A DNA stretch of 64,000 nucleotides from Nitrospirota bacterium (GTDB lineage Bacteria > Nitrospirota_A > Leptospirillia > Leptospirillales > Leptospirillaceae): assembly GCA_021844275.1 (NCBI GenBank), contig JAKBTR010000010.1, positions 10,522 through 74,521 on the forward strand, read 5' to 3'. The translations under genes and the position numbers were made by a program. The stretch's first letter is position 1. Each line of letters starts with the position of its first letter. Positions 1-8,796 of the stretch are shown piece by piece. The notes beneath the pieces were generated by a model that was not told the DNA's origin, did no database searches, and worked only from the letters and a program-made list of their open reading frames with translations.

Positions 1-301
1 CTTCTTCCGTCTTTCCCAGCAGGGTTCCCATCCGGAAGGCCGGACTGCTCAGCTTCTCCAGAACCTCTTCCATTTTCTCGCGCTCCTGGGCGCAACGGGC
101 CCAGTCCGAGGTCAGGTCGAAAATTCGCTTTTTCAGACGGTACAAGTCTTTTCTGAGATCATCCGATGAAACGTCATGGGATATCTGGTCGAGGAGAGCC
201 GCCAGTTCCCGGACGCGTAGATCTATGGCATCCGCATTTCCGGAGGCGTCTTTCGGAGATGGCTGTTCATTTTTTGGATCAGGATTGCGGTGGTCGCTCA
301 T
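1..301 (-). CDS. arc: Proteasome-associated AAA ATPase (ARC/Mpa-like), N-terminal part
   Basis: Reads in from 301 on the minus strand and runs off the window edge, so only about 100 N-terminal residues are seen. They are charged and coiled-coil-like (roughly residues 25-85), ending in EKLSSPAFRMGTLLG. This resembles the junction between the coiled coil and the first OB domain of Mpa/ARC ATPases, which unfold pupylated proteins for the bacterial proteasome. The AAA domain lies outside the window, so the call rests on the N-terminus and on the dCTP-deaminase-like neighbour upstream. Another coiled-coil ATPase is possible. Confidence 0.5.
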   Translation of the reverse strand, partial: MSDHRNPDPKNEQPSPKDASGNADAIDLRVRELAALLDQISHDVSSDDLRKDLYRLKKRIFDLTSDWARCAQEREKMEEVLEKLSSPAFRMGTLLGKTEE

Positions 302-450
302 AGGTCTGATCGCTCCCGTCGGGAGATAGGGTGAGTCCCGGTTGGTCCGTACCCTCGGGATCCGGCAAAATATTTGTTTTGGATCCGTCCTAGAAAAAGT
401 CTAAAACCAGAGCCCATCCCTGTCAAATCAGGAAGAATGCCGCCAACGCA

Positions 451-1551
451 TCAGGTTGTCCCGGGAGAACAACCGAAGTATTTGCTGAGCTTGAGGGCCT
501 GGCGACTGTAGTTCGAGCCAATTTCCGCACCATACGGGTGAAGGGGAGGACTCTCCATCCATTCGAAGCGAAGACGAAAAATCTTCTGTCCGTCCACAAC
601 TCGGAAAGGGACGTCATGGGGACGAATCTCAAGGACGGCTCTCGCCCCTTCCTCTACCAGACCGAAGCCCGGGTCGAAGAATCCCGCATAATGGGTTCTG
701 AGTTCCCCGGACTGGGCATCGAACTCGACCATTTCGCCGGCCATGTCCGATGGAATACGGATCTTGGCACGTGAAGCAAAAAGGTAGAAGGACTCCGGCT
801 CGAGAATGAGATCGCCGGAGGATGGTCGACCGATCGGTTCCCAAAAAGGGTCCGCAGGATTTCCGGAAGGACTGGTCAGATCCAGAACCCGGGTGTTCGG
901 ACGCGCCTTGTAACCGACAATCGGCTCAAAAGACAGATCCACACCCAGTGAAACTCCATCCCGGAACTCTTCCATCTCCTCCATTTTTTTCCGATCGTAC
1001 CAGAAGAGCTGAAATTTCCTGTGACGGTCCACGAGCTCCGAATCCGTCAGAATGCGCCTGTTCTCGAAAAGCCGGAGCTGGGACAAAGAAAGGCCCGGCC
1101 TCACTTTCAACGGAAAAGAGCGTGAGAAAACTTCCAGGTAGAGAGGTCCCTCATACCCTGGAGGAACATCGTCGAACCGGTGAGTCCTCTCTGTCAGCAC
1201 CCGGGTAAAGACATCAACCCTTCCCGTCGAGCTTTTCGGATTGGCCTTGCCCTCGATTCCCGGAGGAAGACAAAGATGCTCCGCCAGCGGAATAAGATAG
1301 ACGGCCCCTTTCTCGAGATACGGGTGGGTTTCGAGATCGACAGGATAGAGAGAAAGTTCCGGCAGAAGGCGTGAAACGCTGTCACCCTGAGGAAGAAAAC
1401 TCGAACGAATCCGGTAAGCCGTTTCCCCGAGAGCAAGGTCCAGCGAGGCCGGCTGGACACGGGAAGACAGCGCATCCCGACCTTCGAACCTGTCGATTAT
1501 CGCACCCGAGCTGATCAGCCGGGAGATCTGGACATCGCTTAATGTTCCCAA
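451..1551 (-). CDS. dcd: Long-form dCTP deaminase (2'-deoxycytidine 5'-triphosphate deaminase)
   Basis: A 366-residue protein of the double-length Dcd type; ordinary Dcd is about 190 residues. It would deaminate dCTP to dUTP for thymidylate synthesis. Visible motifs are QPASLDLALG (residues 33-42) and KSSTGRVDVF (106-115), the latter matching the Dcd active-site signature. A second, related half follows from about residue 190. The start is TTG at 1551, overlapping the bluB end by 13 nt, so translation is probably coupled. The gene lies directly upstream of the ARC-like ATPase on the same strand. Confidence 0.75.
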   Translation of the reverse strand: MGTLSDVQISRLISSGAIIDRFEGRDALSSRVQPASLDLALGETAYRIRSSFLPQGDSVSRLLPELSLYPVDLETHPYLEKGAVYLIPLAEHLCLPPGIEGKANPKSSTGRVDVFTRVLTERTHRFDDVPPGYEGPLYLEVFSRSFPLKVRPGLSLSQLRLFENRRILTDSELVDRHRKFQLFWYDRKKMEEMEEFRDGVSLGVDLSFEPIVGYKARPNTRVLDLTSPSGNPADPFWEPIGRPSSGDLILEPESFYLFASRAKIRIPSDMAGEMVEFDAQSGELRTHYAGFFDPGFGLVEEGARAVLEIRPHDVPFRVVDGQKIFRLRFEWMESPPLHPYGAEIGSNYSRQALKLSKYFGCSPGTT

Positions 1552-2288
1552 TGAAACTCTTCTGGCTCATCCAGCCTGGCACTCAAATCGGCCCAGAAAT
1601 CCCCACTCCTGTTCTCCCAGCTGTCCACCGCCACCAGGTGGGACAATCGTTGCCTGTAAGCCCAGTCTTCCGTCTCCAGCATCGGACGGGAAGGAAATTC
1701 GCTGACGTAACCCAGGCACAAAAGACCGATCGGACGGATGTGGAACGGAAGCTTGAGAGCGTTCTGGATATCCCCTTTGCGGAAGATCGTGACCCACCCC
1801 ATGCCGATCCCTTCCGCCCGAGCTGCAAGCCACATGTTCATGATGCCGCAGGAAGCGCTGTAGAGGTCCGTGTCCGGATCGGACAGACGGCCCAGAACAT
1901 GTGGACCGTCGCGGGACGGATCAATGGTGACGGCGATGACAACCGGAGCCTCCAGGATGGCTTCGACCTTCAGGGACAGGAATTTCTCCGCACGTGGGGA
2001 TTCAAAGATGATGGAAGCCGCATGTCTTTCCTTGTCGACAGCGTGTTTCAGAACAGAACGCACTTCCTGGTCACGGATCACGATAAAATTCCAGGGCTGC
2101 ATGAATCCGACGGAAGGAGCGTGGTGGGCCGCTTTCAGAAGGCGGGCCAAAACTTCCGGAGCGACAGGATCCGGCAAAAATTCCTTTCGAATATCACGGC
2201 GGGTGTATATCGCATGATATACACCCCGCCTTTCCTCTTCCGGAAAGGAATAGTCCGGATGGACCGCCTGCCGATCGATTTTCTCCAT
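1539..2288 (-). CDS. bluB: 5,6-dimethylbenzimidazole synthase (BluB)
   Basis: A 249-residue flavin-dependent nitroreductase-fold protein. BluB fragments FMNH2 to make 5,6-dimethylbenzimidazole, the lower ligand of cobalamin. Visible signatures are RRDIRKEF (30-37), which binds the flavin phosphate, and APSVGFMQPW (57-66). The start at 2288 is chosen because a strong AAGGAGGTGGT Shine-Dalgarno sits just before that ATG, although the frame is open nine codons further upstream. It lies 23 nt downstream of the kamA-like gene. No cobalamin riboswitch is evident nearby. Confidence 0.85.
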   Translation of the reverse strand: MEKIDRQAVHPDYSFPEEERRGVYHAIYTRRDIRKEFLPDPVAPEVLARLLKAAHHAPSVGFMQPWNFIVIRDQEVRSVLKHAVDKERHAASIIFESPRAEKFLSLKVEAILEAPVVIAVTIDPSRDGPHVLGRLSDPDTDLYSASCGIMNMWLAARAEGIGMGWVTIFRKGDIQNALKLPFHIRPIGLLCLGYVSEFPSRPMLETEDWAYRQRLSHLVAVDSWENRSGDFWADLSARLDEPEEFHWEH

Positions 2289-2311
2289 ACCACCTCCTTC
2301 GGACTTTCGGA

Positions 2312-3463
2312 TCAAGGCCTTCCGAGACCTTTACCGTTTCGCTCTCCCACCGTTCCGACACCGGAAGCCGGAAGTTTCCCTTCATTTGCTCCCGTAACCG
2401 GATCGTCCGACGGAGAAGCATCCGGGTAAGTGTACACGTTACCTTCGTAATTTCGAAGGACCACATCCCCATCTTCCATCGAGACCAGATAATCGGGTGG
2501 AAGAATCGGCACCTTCCCTCCACCTCCGGGAGCGTCTATGACGAAATGAGGGATCGCCATCCCGGAGGTGTGTCCCTGCAACTCCTTCATGATCCGGATT
2601 CCGGTCGAGACTGGCGTCCGGAAATGGTTGGCTCCTCTGGTGATATCGGCCTGGTAGAGATAGTAGGGCTTGACCCGGATGGTCAGAAGTTTCTGGAAAA
2701 GCTTCTTGAGGACTCCTGCATCGTCGTTCACGCCCTTCATCAGGACCGTCTGGCATCCGAGAGGGATGCCCGCGTCAGCCAGCATGTTGCAGGCCAGAGA
2801 CGACTCGGGAGTGATCTCGTCCGGGTGGTTGAAATGGAGATTCATGAAAAGAGGGTGATATTTTTTCAACACGGTACAGAGTTCCGGCGTAACCCGCTGG
2901 GGAAGGGAGGAAGGAACGCGGGTTCCGATCCGGATAACTTCAAGATGGGGAATTTTGCGCAAACCGGAAAGAATGAATTCAAGGTAATCGTCCTTCAGCA
3001 TCAGGGGATCTCCTCCCGAAAGGATCACGTCTCGCACTTCGGGATGTGTCCGGATATATTCGATCCCCTCTTCCACCTCGCTTCGGGTCACCACCCCTTC
3101 GGGCGTTCCGATCATCCGTTTCCGGGTGCAATACCGGCAGTAGATGGGGCACTGGTTTGTGACGAGAAACAGAACCCGATCCGGATAACGGTGGACGATC
3201 GCTGGCACGGGACTGTCGGAGTCCTCTCCCAGCGGATCGACAGGGCTATCGAAGTCGAGCACTTCCTCCGGGTCCGGAATGACCTGTCGACCGATCGGAC
3301 CCTCCGGGTCGGCGATCAGAGAACGGTAGTACGCATTGATCCTTACGGGAAAGGTTTTCTCCACATCCCCTTGCCCCACACCCTCCTTGGTGGATCTCCA
3401 TTCGGAAGGGATCTGGCTGGAACGGTTGATTCCGTCCACAAGAAGCTGTTGCCACTCTTCCAT
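2312..3463 (-). CDS. kamA: Lysine 2,3-aminomutase family radical SAM protein
   Basis: A 383-residue radical SAM enzyme. The CxxxCxxC cluster motif is CPIYCRYC (Cys105, Cys109, Cys112), preceded by RVLFLVTNQ as in KamA/EpmB. ILSGGDPLM around residue 146 is the SAM-contacting segment. KamA interconverts L-lysine and beta-lysine using PLP; the related EpmB lysylates EF-P. The length fits either, and no epmA partner is visible, so the substrate is open. The gene sits 25 nt behind the ATP-grasp-like gene and 23 nt before bluB, so one operon is likely. Confidence 0.8.
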   Translation of the reverse strand: MEEWQQLLVDGINRSSQIPSEWRSTKEGVGQGDVEKTFPVRINAYYRSLIADPEGPIGRQVIPDPEEVLDFDSPVDPLGEDSDSPVPAIVHRYPDRVLFLVTNQCPIYCRYCTRKRMIGTPEGVVTRSEVEEGIEYIRTHPEVRDVILSGGDPLMLKDDYLEFILSGLRKIPHLEVIRIGTRVPSSLPQRVTPELCTVLKKYHPLFMNLHFNHPDEITPESSLACNMLADAGIPLGCQTVLMKGVNDDAGVLKKLFQKLLTIRVKPYYLYQADITRGANHFRTPVSTGIRIMKELQGHTSGMAIPHFVIDAPGGGGKVPILPPDYLVSMEDGDVVLRNYEGNVYTYPDASPSDDPVTGANEGKLPASGVGTVGERNGKGLGRP

Positions 3464-3488
3464 TCATATATCCTGTTCTGTATGTTTT

Positions 3489-4946
3489 TCAGTCCGGAGT
3501 GATAACCCCCTCGTCTTTTTCAACAGACGAAAGGGAATGGTCAGGGTATGCAGCCGGGAAAAGGATTGAGTCCACCATCCCATGGATGATTTTCTTGTCC
3601 ATCGGCACAGCGGTTGCCAAGATCCCGCTCATCCAGGCAGTCTGTCCCACAACGAAATAATAGGGACAGGCTCGCACCCTCATTTTTTCCTCTGTCGGCA
3701 ATCCGGTCGAAGGATCCCAGGAAGGACAGGGAACAGCAGACGTTTTCAAAAATGGTTGCAAGACATGGGGCGAGCTGAAAAAGGCCGAAAAAGCATGGTC
3801 GAGCGCCTTCTGCCACTCTTCTTCCGGAAGATCGTGGCCAACGACCACCCCTCGGCTGCCCCATGCCAACGGTGAAAATCCTGATGGTTTAATGATGAGG
3901 TGTCGCTCTTTTTGAGTCAACATCCTCAGATCGGAGAAATCCCAAAGTCTCCGGTCAGCGATGACAAGATCGGGGACAACAGCCGAAGACGGAACCGGAC
4001 GGGGATCCAGGACCCAAGTCCAAGGAATCAGCATGTCGAGCATCGCAAACAGATCCGGAGGCAACCTCGACTCCCAGAAAGGACGAAGTCTTGGACTTTT
4101 AAAGAGTGCAAGACCGGCCTTTTCTTCCAGCCAGGGTTTGAAAGGGGGCGTAACCTTGACCTTTCCCCCTTTCGCAAAATAAAGAAGAATGTCCGACTTC
4201 GGAATATTCGGCAGATCGAAGAGCTCGAAAAAACGGTAAACGACGGAGATCCGTTGATCTTTCCCGTCCTGGCCCCGACAGAACAGACCCGCCTCGTCAA
4301 AACGGATTTCATGCGGATGGAGGCAAACAGCCGGGAAGTGTGTCTCCGAGAGGCATCGGGCCAAAAAAACCATTTCGTGCCAATAGTCTTTGGACTCTTC
4401 CGAAACAACAATCGCAAGTTTCGGGAGAGGATCGAGCGACCGGATCATGGCCGCAAAGCCCTCCAGGATCCCTTGGGCATTTCCCCAGATCCCGGTTTTT
4501 CCATGATCCTGCAGGATACGGGAAATCTTCAGAAGAATTCCCATGCCCCCTGGAACAGAATCCATTTCGGTCAGCTTCGGTCCCGAAGGGGTCAGGAGAA
4601 GATCCGGACGAAGCACCCGGGGAAGATCCTTGCGGAACCTCTTCGCACGGGCAAATTGCAAAAGAGATTCCGGCTTGCCCGCGTCGAGGATTTCATGGAC
4701 GAACGAATAGGGAGAACCGGGTTCGAGAGACCAAAAATAAAGAGCGTCGAGCTCCCGATAAAACGCGAGCATCGCTTCGCCCAGGAGAACAAGCAGCTTC
4801 TCATCGCATCCCGGCAAAGGAACAGGCTCGCGAGGAAGACGGAACGGTTTTGAAAATACGCCATCGCGCATCAGCGCGCGTCGGGAATCCGGCCGGGACA
4901 TAGCTTCCGGGGAGTCTTCATGTGGGCAGAGGAGGGATTCAACCAT
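3489..4946 (-). CDS. Conserved protein of unknown function, ATP-grasp-like features
   Basis: A 485-residue cytoplasmic protein with no membrane segment. LTEMDSVPGGMG around residue 125 resembles the loop of glutathionylspermidine-synthase/circularly permuted ATP-grasp proteins, and HLIIKPSGFSPLAWGSRGV in the C-terminal third looks like an ATP-grasp nucleotide-binding strand. If so it would ligate a carboxylate to an amine, but no substrate can be named. It is the first gene of the minus-strand run with kamA, bluB and dcd. The start is uncertain: an ATG at codon 16 is an alternative and no clear Shine-Dalgarno favours either. Confidence 0.5.
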   Translation of the reverse strand: MVESLLCPHEDSPEAMSRPDSRRALMRDGVFSKPFRLPREPVPLPGCDEKLLVLLGEAMLAFYRELDALYFWSLEPGSPYSFVHEILDAGKPESLLQFARAKRFRKDLPRVLRPDLLLTPSGPKLTEMDSVPGGMGILLKISRILQDHGKTGIWGNAQGILEGFAAMIRSLDPLPKLAIVVSEESKDYWHEMVFLARCLSETHFPAVCLHPHEIRFDEAGLFCRGQDGKDQRISVVYRFFELFDLPNIPKSDILLYFAKGGKVKVTPPFKPWLEEKAGLALFKSPRLRPFWESRLPPDLFAMLDMLIPWTWVLDPRPVPSSAVVPDLVIADRRLWDFSDLRMLTQKERHLIIKPSGFSPLAWGSRGVVVGHDLPEEEWQKALDHAFSAFFSSPHVLQPFLKTSAVPCPSWDPSTGLPTEEKMRVRACPYYFVVGQTAWMSGILATAVPMDKKIIHGMVDSILFPAAYPDHSLSSVEKDEGVITPD

Positions 4947-5112
4947 GGCCCATTCTAGCCCAAGGTCTTCGACAGCGGCAAGAAGCCAATTCCGTTCTTT
5001 TTAACTCTAATGTTATAATGCCAGAATTGAAGAGTGCGAAAACTTCTCTGCCGGACGCAGATCCTTCAGGCCCCCATCCGGACGATCACACAACAAGCGC
5101 AAGGAGAATCCT

Positions 5113-5940
5113 CTGACGTTCCTGGACGTTCTGCTTCTCAAAATCGCAGCCGGCTTTTATCTCGGGGCATTCGTCCTCCTCCTCTGGGATCTCATGAGCA
5201 GCCGCCACAAAGCCGTTCCCTGGGCAGGAATTACCGCCGGAGTCGGAGGCGCCCTGCTACATACCCTCTCCCTCTTTATTCTTTTTACCTTGAGAGGACA
5301 CTTCACCCTCATCTCCCTCAAAGAGGCCGTGTCTTTTTTCTCCTGGGCGCTGGTCATTGTGTTTCTGATTCTGGAGCATCAGCGAAAAGCGCATATTCTG
5401 GGAATCGTCGTTTTTCCTGTCTCGTTCTTGAGTCTCCTTTTCGTCCTGGGCGTCTCAACCGATCCCTCGTTTCTCCAAAGTCCGACAACCAGCATCCTGA
5501 TCTCCCTCCATTCGGTGCTCATCGATCTCGGACTGGCGTCTGCGGCCCTCGCCTTTTTCGTCTCCTGCTTTTACCTCACTCTCGACATGTTCCTGCGCAG
5601 AAAAATATTCAACTTTTTCTTTAACAAGTTGCCGTCTCTGGAGTTTTTGGACAGATTGAACCAGGAATTCAACGGTCTCGGATTTCTGTTCTTGACCCTT
5701 GGACTGATCTTTGTCATGATTTGGTCATACAGAACATACGCAACAATTTGGCCTTGGGGACAAAGAGGTTCGTGGGCCCTTCTGGTCTGGTTTCTGTATC
5801 TTGCGCTCGTTCTTTTGCGCCGGCGGAGGAATTTCCAGGGAAAACAGGCCGCCTATCTCTCGATAGCGGGATTTTTCCTCTTCGCGATGACGATCCTCGC
5901 GGTGAATCTTTACATGGGAGGCGGTCATTCCGTTTTCTGA
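5113..5940 (+). CDS. ccsA: CcsA/HemX-type cytochrome c assembly membrane protein
   Basis: A hydrophobic protein with about eight membrane segments, of the CcsA/HemX family that handles haem for cytochrome c maturation and often precedes hemA. The first ATG in frame is at 5194, but the frame is open upstream and encodes one more hydrophobic helix. An AAGGAG (5101-5106) lies six bases before CTG 5113, so CTG is the preferred start, giving 275 residues and a complete first helix. The gene lies 69 bp upstream of hemA and diverges from the ATP-grasp-like gene. Confidence 0.7.
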   Translation: MTFLDVLLLKIAAGFYLGAFVLLLWDLMSSRHKAVPWAGITAGVGGALLHTLSLFILFTLRGHFTLISLKEAVSFFSWALVIVFLILEHQRKAHILGIVVFPVSFLSLLFVLGVSTDPSFLQSPTTSILISLHSVLIDLGLASAALAFFVSCFYLTLDMFLRRKIFNFFFNKLPSLEFLDRLNQEFNGLGFLFLTLGLIFVMIWSYRTYATIWPWGQRGSWALLVWFLYLALVLLRRRRNFQGKQAAYLSIAGFFLFAMTILAVNLYMGGGHSVF

Positions 5941-6009
5941 ATTCACCATCATCAACCTGTCATCGATTCGAAAAAAGACGACCGTCATGACCGACAGGGA
6001 GGATGCCTT

Positions 6010-7368
6010 TTGCTGAAACTGACTCTGGCGGGGGTAAACCACAAGACGACCCCGATCGAGATCCGCGAAAGGCTGGCATATCCGAAGGAACATCTGAACG
6101 ACGCGCTCAAGACCCTTTCCCGGCGGGAAGGAGTCCTCGAAACAATGATCCTTTCGACCTGCAACAGGGTCGAGCTTCTGACCGTCACCGCCCACGTTTC
6201 CCCCGACCCTGAATTTTTTCTCTCTTTTCTCCAGGAGACCCATCCGGTTCTCCAGGGACATTCTCTCCGCCCCCATCTTTATCATCTGACAGGACAGGAA
6301 GCCGCCCTTCATTTCTTTGAGGTCACCGCCAGTCTCGACTCTCTCGTGATCGGCGAACCCCAGATCACCGGGCAGGTCAAGGAAGCTTACGAAAGGGCAC
6401 GCTCCCTGCATCTGGTCGGCCCCATGCTGAACCAGATCTTTCAGCGGGCCATTTCTTCGTCGAAAAGGGTCCGGACGGAAACGGGAATCAGCAATTTGCC
6501 GGTATCCATCAGTTATGCGGCTTGCCAGCTCGCCCGAAAGATCTTTCAGGACATGCGGGACAAGAATGTCCTGCTTCTGGGCGGCGGGGACATGGCGCAG
6601 CTGACGGCTCGCCACATGCGCAAGATGGGGGTAGGCTCCCTGACCCTGATGTTGCGGGACGAGAAAAAAGGGAGGGAGCTGGCTTCCGAATACCAGGCCA
6701 TTTACGCCCCCTTTTCCGAACTTGAAAACAGTCTGGTCCATTCGGATATGGTCGTCTGTTCGACCGGCGCAGACACCTACCTGATCGACGAAAAGATGGT
6801 GTCAGCCGTCCATTCCCGCCGAAAATCCGGAACGCTTTTCATGATCGACATTGCCGTTCCCAGAAACATCGATCCGGCAATCACCCGTCACTCGGGCATC
6901 TTTCTCTACAATATCGATGACCTGAAAACTGTGGTGGAGGCAAACCAGAGGGAACGCGAATATGAGGCTCTCCAGGCACGAGAGATCGTCCGGGAAGAGC
7001 TTGCGACCTTCGCACGCTGGCAAGCCGACCGTTCCACGGTGCCGCTGATTCAGTCCCTCCGGAACCACACGGAATCCATACGAATTGCCGAAGTCGAGCG
7101 TTACCAGGCAGTTCTCGCCAACTTGCCACCGGAAACCCGTGAAAAAGTGGATATTCTGACCCGGTCTCTGATCAACAAGATTCTTCATCCCACCTACCAG
7201 GCCATCCGGCAATCCCCGGACATCGACGAAGTCCGGGAATGGGTCACAAAATGCTACGGGTTGCCTGCCGACCTCCCAAGTCCAGCAAACCACTCTTCCG
7301 ATGGAAGTTCTTCCGGTCGGCTTTCTCTTCCGTCGACACATCTCGTCGAAGGGGAATCTCCCGCCTGA
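6010..7368 (+). CDS. hemA: Glutamyl-tRNA reductase
   Basis: 452 residues; NADPH-dependent reduction of glutamyl-tRNA to glutamate-1-semialdehyde, the first committed step of C5-pathway haem synthesis. The catalytic cysteine is Cys51 in STCNRVELL; the Rossmann segment LLLGGGDMAQ lies near residue 190; a C-terminal dimerisation domain follows. It starts with TTG, chosen because GGGAGG (5997-6002) is correctly spaced; the nearby ATG at 6003 is out of frame. The stop overlaps the hemC start by one base. Confidence 0.95.
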   Translation: MLKLTLAGVNHKTTPIEIRERLAYPKEHLNDALKTLSRREGVLETMILSTCNRVELLTVTAHVSPDPEFFLSFLQETHPVLQGHSLRPHLYHLTGQEAALHFFEVTASLDSLVIGEPQITGQVKEAYERARSLHLVGPMLNQIFQRAISSSKRVRTETGISNLPVSISYAACQLARKIFQDMRDKNVLLLGGGDMAQLTARHMRKMGVGSLTLMLRDEKKGRELASEYQAIYAPFSELENSLVHSDMVVCSTGADTYLIDEKMVSAVHSRRKSGTLFMIDIAVPRNIDPAITRHSGIFLYNIDDLKTVVEANQREREYEALQAREIVREELATFARWQADRSTVPLIQSLRNHTESIRIAEVERYQAVLANLPPETREKVDILTRSLINKILHPTYQAIRQSPDIDEVREWVTKCYGLPADLPSPANHSSDGSSSGRLSLPSTHLVEGESPA

Positions 7369-8312
7369 TGGTTTCGACTCCCCTGAAAATCGGTTCCCGA
7401 GGATCCGAACTGGCCTTATGGCAAGCCCGTCATGTGGCGACCCTGATCGGATCGGTTTCGGGCATTCTCCCGGAAATCGTCGTCATCAAGACAACCGGCG
7501 ACATCATCCTCGACCGCCAGTTATCCGAGGTCGGAGGCAAGGGGCTTTTCGTCAAGGAAATCGAGGAAGCTCTCCTCCGCCATGAGATCGACCTTGCCGT
7601 GCACAGCATGAAGGACGTTCCGGCATTCCTCCCGCCGGGCCTTACTCTGGCCGCGACACTGAAAAGGGAAGACCCGAGAGACGTCTTTCTGTCAACGCAT
7701 TTTCCGGATATCAAGAGTCTGCCGCCGAAAGCCCGCATCGGAACCTCTTCCCTCCGAAGACAGTCGCAAATCCGCGCGTTCCGGAATGATCTGGAGTTTG
7801 TTCCGCTCAGGGGCAACGTGGGAACCCGGATCCGGAAAATGCAGGAAGGCGTCGTTGATGCCATCATTCTGGCGGGGGCCGGATTGATCCGACTCGGCCA
7901 TTCCGGAAATGTGAAAGAGTGGATTTCCCCCGGAATCCTGTTGCCTGCCATCGGCCAGGGTGCCCTCGGACTCGAGATCCGGGACGAAGACGATGCCACC
8001 GGGAGACTTGTCCACTCCCTGTCGGACGAACCGACCCATCTGTCCGTCGCGGCTGAACGGGGAGTCCTCCAGAGTCTGAACGGGGGTTGCCAGGTTCCTA
8101 TCGCCGCTTATGCCATCTGGAAAACCTCCCGGACCTTATCCCTGGAAGGCCGGGTTCTCGATATTTCCGGAACCAGACTCATCCGTGCCGTCGATACCCG
8201 CGACATTCATACCATCAAGGAAGCTTATCAGATGGGAATGGACCTTGGTGACCGTCTTATCGCCGACGGGGCAGGAGAGATCCTTTCAAGCATTTTGAAA
8301 AAAAATGCCTGA
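7368..8312 (+). CDS. hemC: Porphobilinogen deaminase (hydroxymethylbilane synthase)
   Basis: 314 residues; polymerises four porphobilinogens to hydroxymethylbilane. The dipyrromethane cofactor cysteine is Cys241 in SLNGGCQVPIAAY. The N-terminal KIGSRGSELALWQA and HSMKDVP motifs are typical. The ATG at 7368 shares a base with the hemA TGA, indicating translational coupling. The open frame extends upstream inside hemA, but the family N-terminus begins here. Confidence 0.95.
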   Translation: MVSTPLKIGSRGSELALWQARHVATLIGSVSGILPEIVVIKTTGDIILDRQLSEVGGKGLFVKEIEEALLRHEIDLAVHSMKDVPAFLPPGLTLAATLKREDPRDVFLSTHFPDIKSLPPKARIGTSSLRRQSQIRAFRNDLEFVPLRGNVGTRIRKMQEGVVDAIILAGAGLIRLGHSGNVKEWISPGILLPAIGQGALGLEIRDEDDATGRLVHSLSDEPTHLSVAAERGVLQSLNGGCQVPIAAYAIWKTSRTLSLEGRVLDISGTRLIRAVDTRDIHTIKEAYQMGMDLGDRLIADGAGEILSSILKKNA

Positions 8313-8796
8313 TTCCTCATCTCTCCTTCCATATCCCTGCCGAATGATGGCCAGCCGCCCCGCCACCATCCGGCAGGGACCCGTCAAATCCGGGGATCTT
8401 CTTCCGGTCCCGGATGACAAGTCCCTTCCGGAGACATGAACAGAGTCAAAAAAACCGATGAGGCCCTTCCGGACCCGGCTTCGTTCGTTTGGAAACATTC
8501 TCCTTGCGACATTCTTTTTCAACGGATTCTGCCGGATTCCCCCGCGACACACTTGAACCGATTCCCGGACCGTTCGATAATGATTCTTCCTCTCCGGAAA
8601 GCCCGGAAAACTGTACTGGAGTCTCCCCACAGAAAGACTCCCTACAATGGTTTTCATGAGAGGAGCAGGGATCATTCGCGCACCTGTTCCTCCGAGTCCG
8701 TTCTTCACTTTTTGATCTCTTCCAGGTTCCCTGGCGGCAGACAAGACGGATGTTCTGATTGCTCAAAAGAACAAAACAATTAGGAAGCCAGGATGC
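8313..8796 (+). other. 484-bp gap inside the haem cluster, no confident gene
   Basis: This is the only long gap in an otherwise tightly packed run. No open frame here has family resemblance. A 32-codon frame at 8458-8556 encodes a hydrophobic, signal-like N-terminus (RSFGNILLATFFFNGFC) and then stops; another frame (about 8504-8660) continues with plausible residue composition. A decayed small exported protein is conceivable but not demonstrable. A promoter for cobA-hemD may also lie here. Confidence 0.3.

Noticed and set aside
2289..2311. Cobalamin riboswitch in front of bluB
   Set aside because: The gap to the previous gene is only 23 bp; bluB is internal to an operon and no B12-box is seen.
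8436..8783. A 115-codon gene in the haem cluster gap
   Set aside because: No ribosome site and composition unlike a folded protein; the competing frames are equally open.
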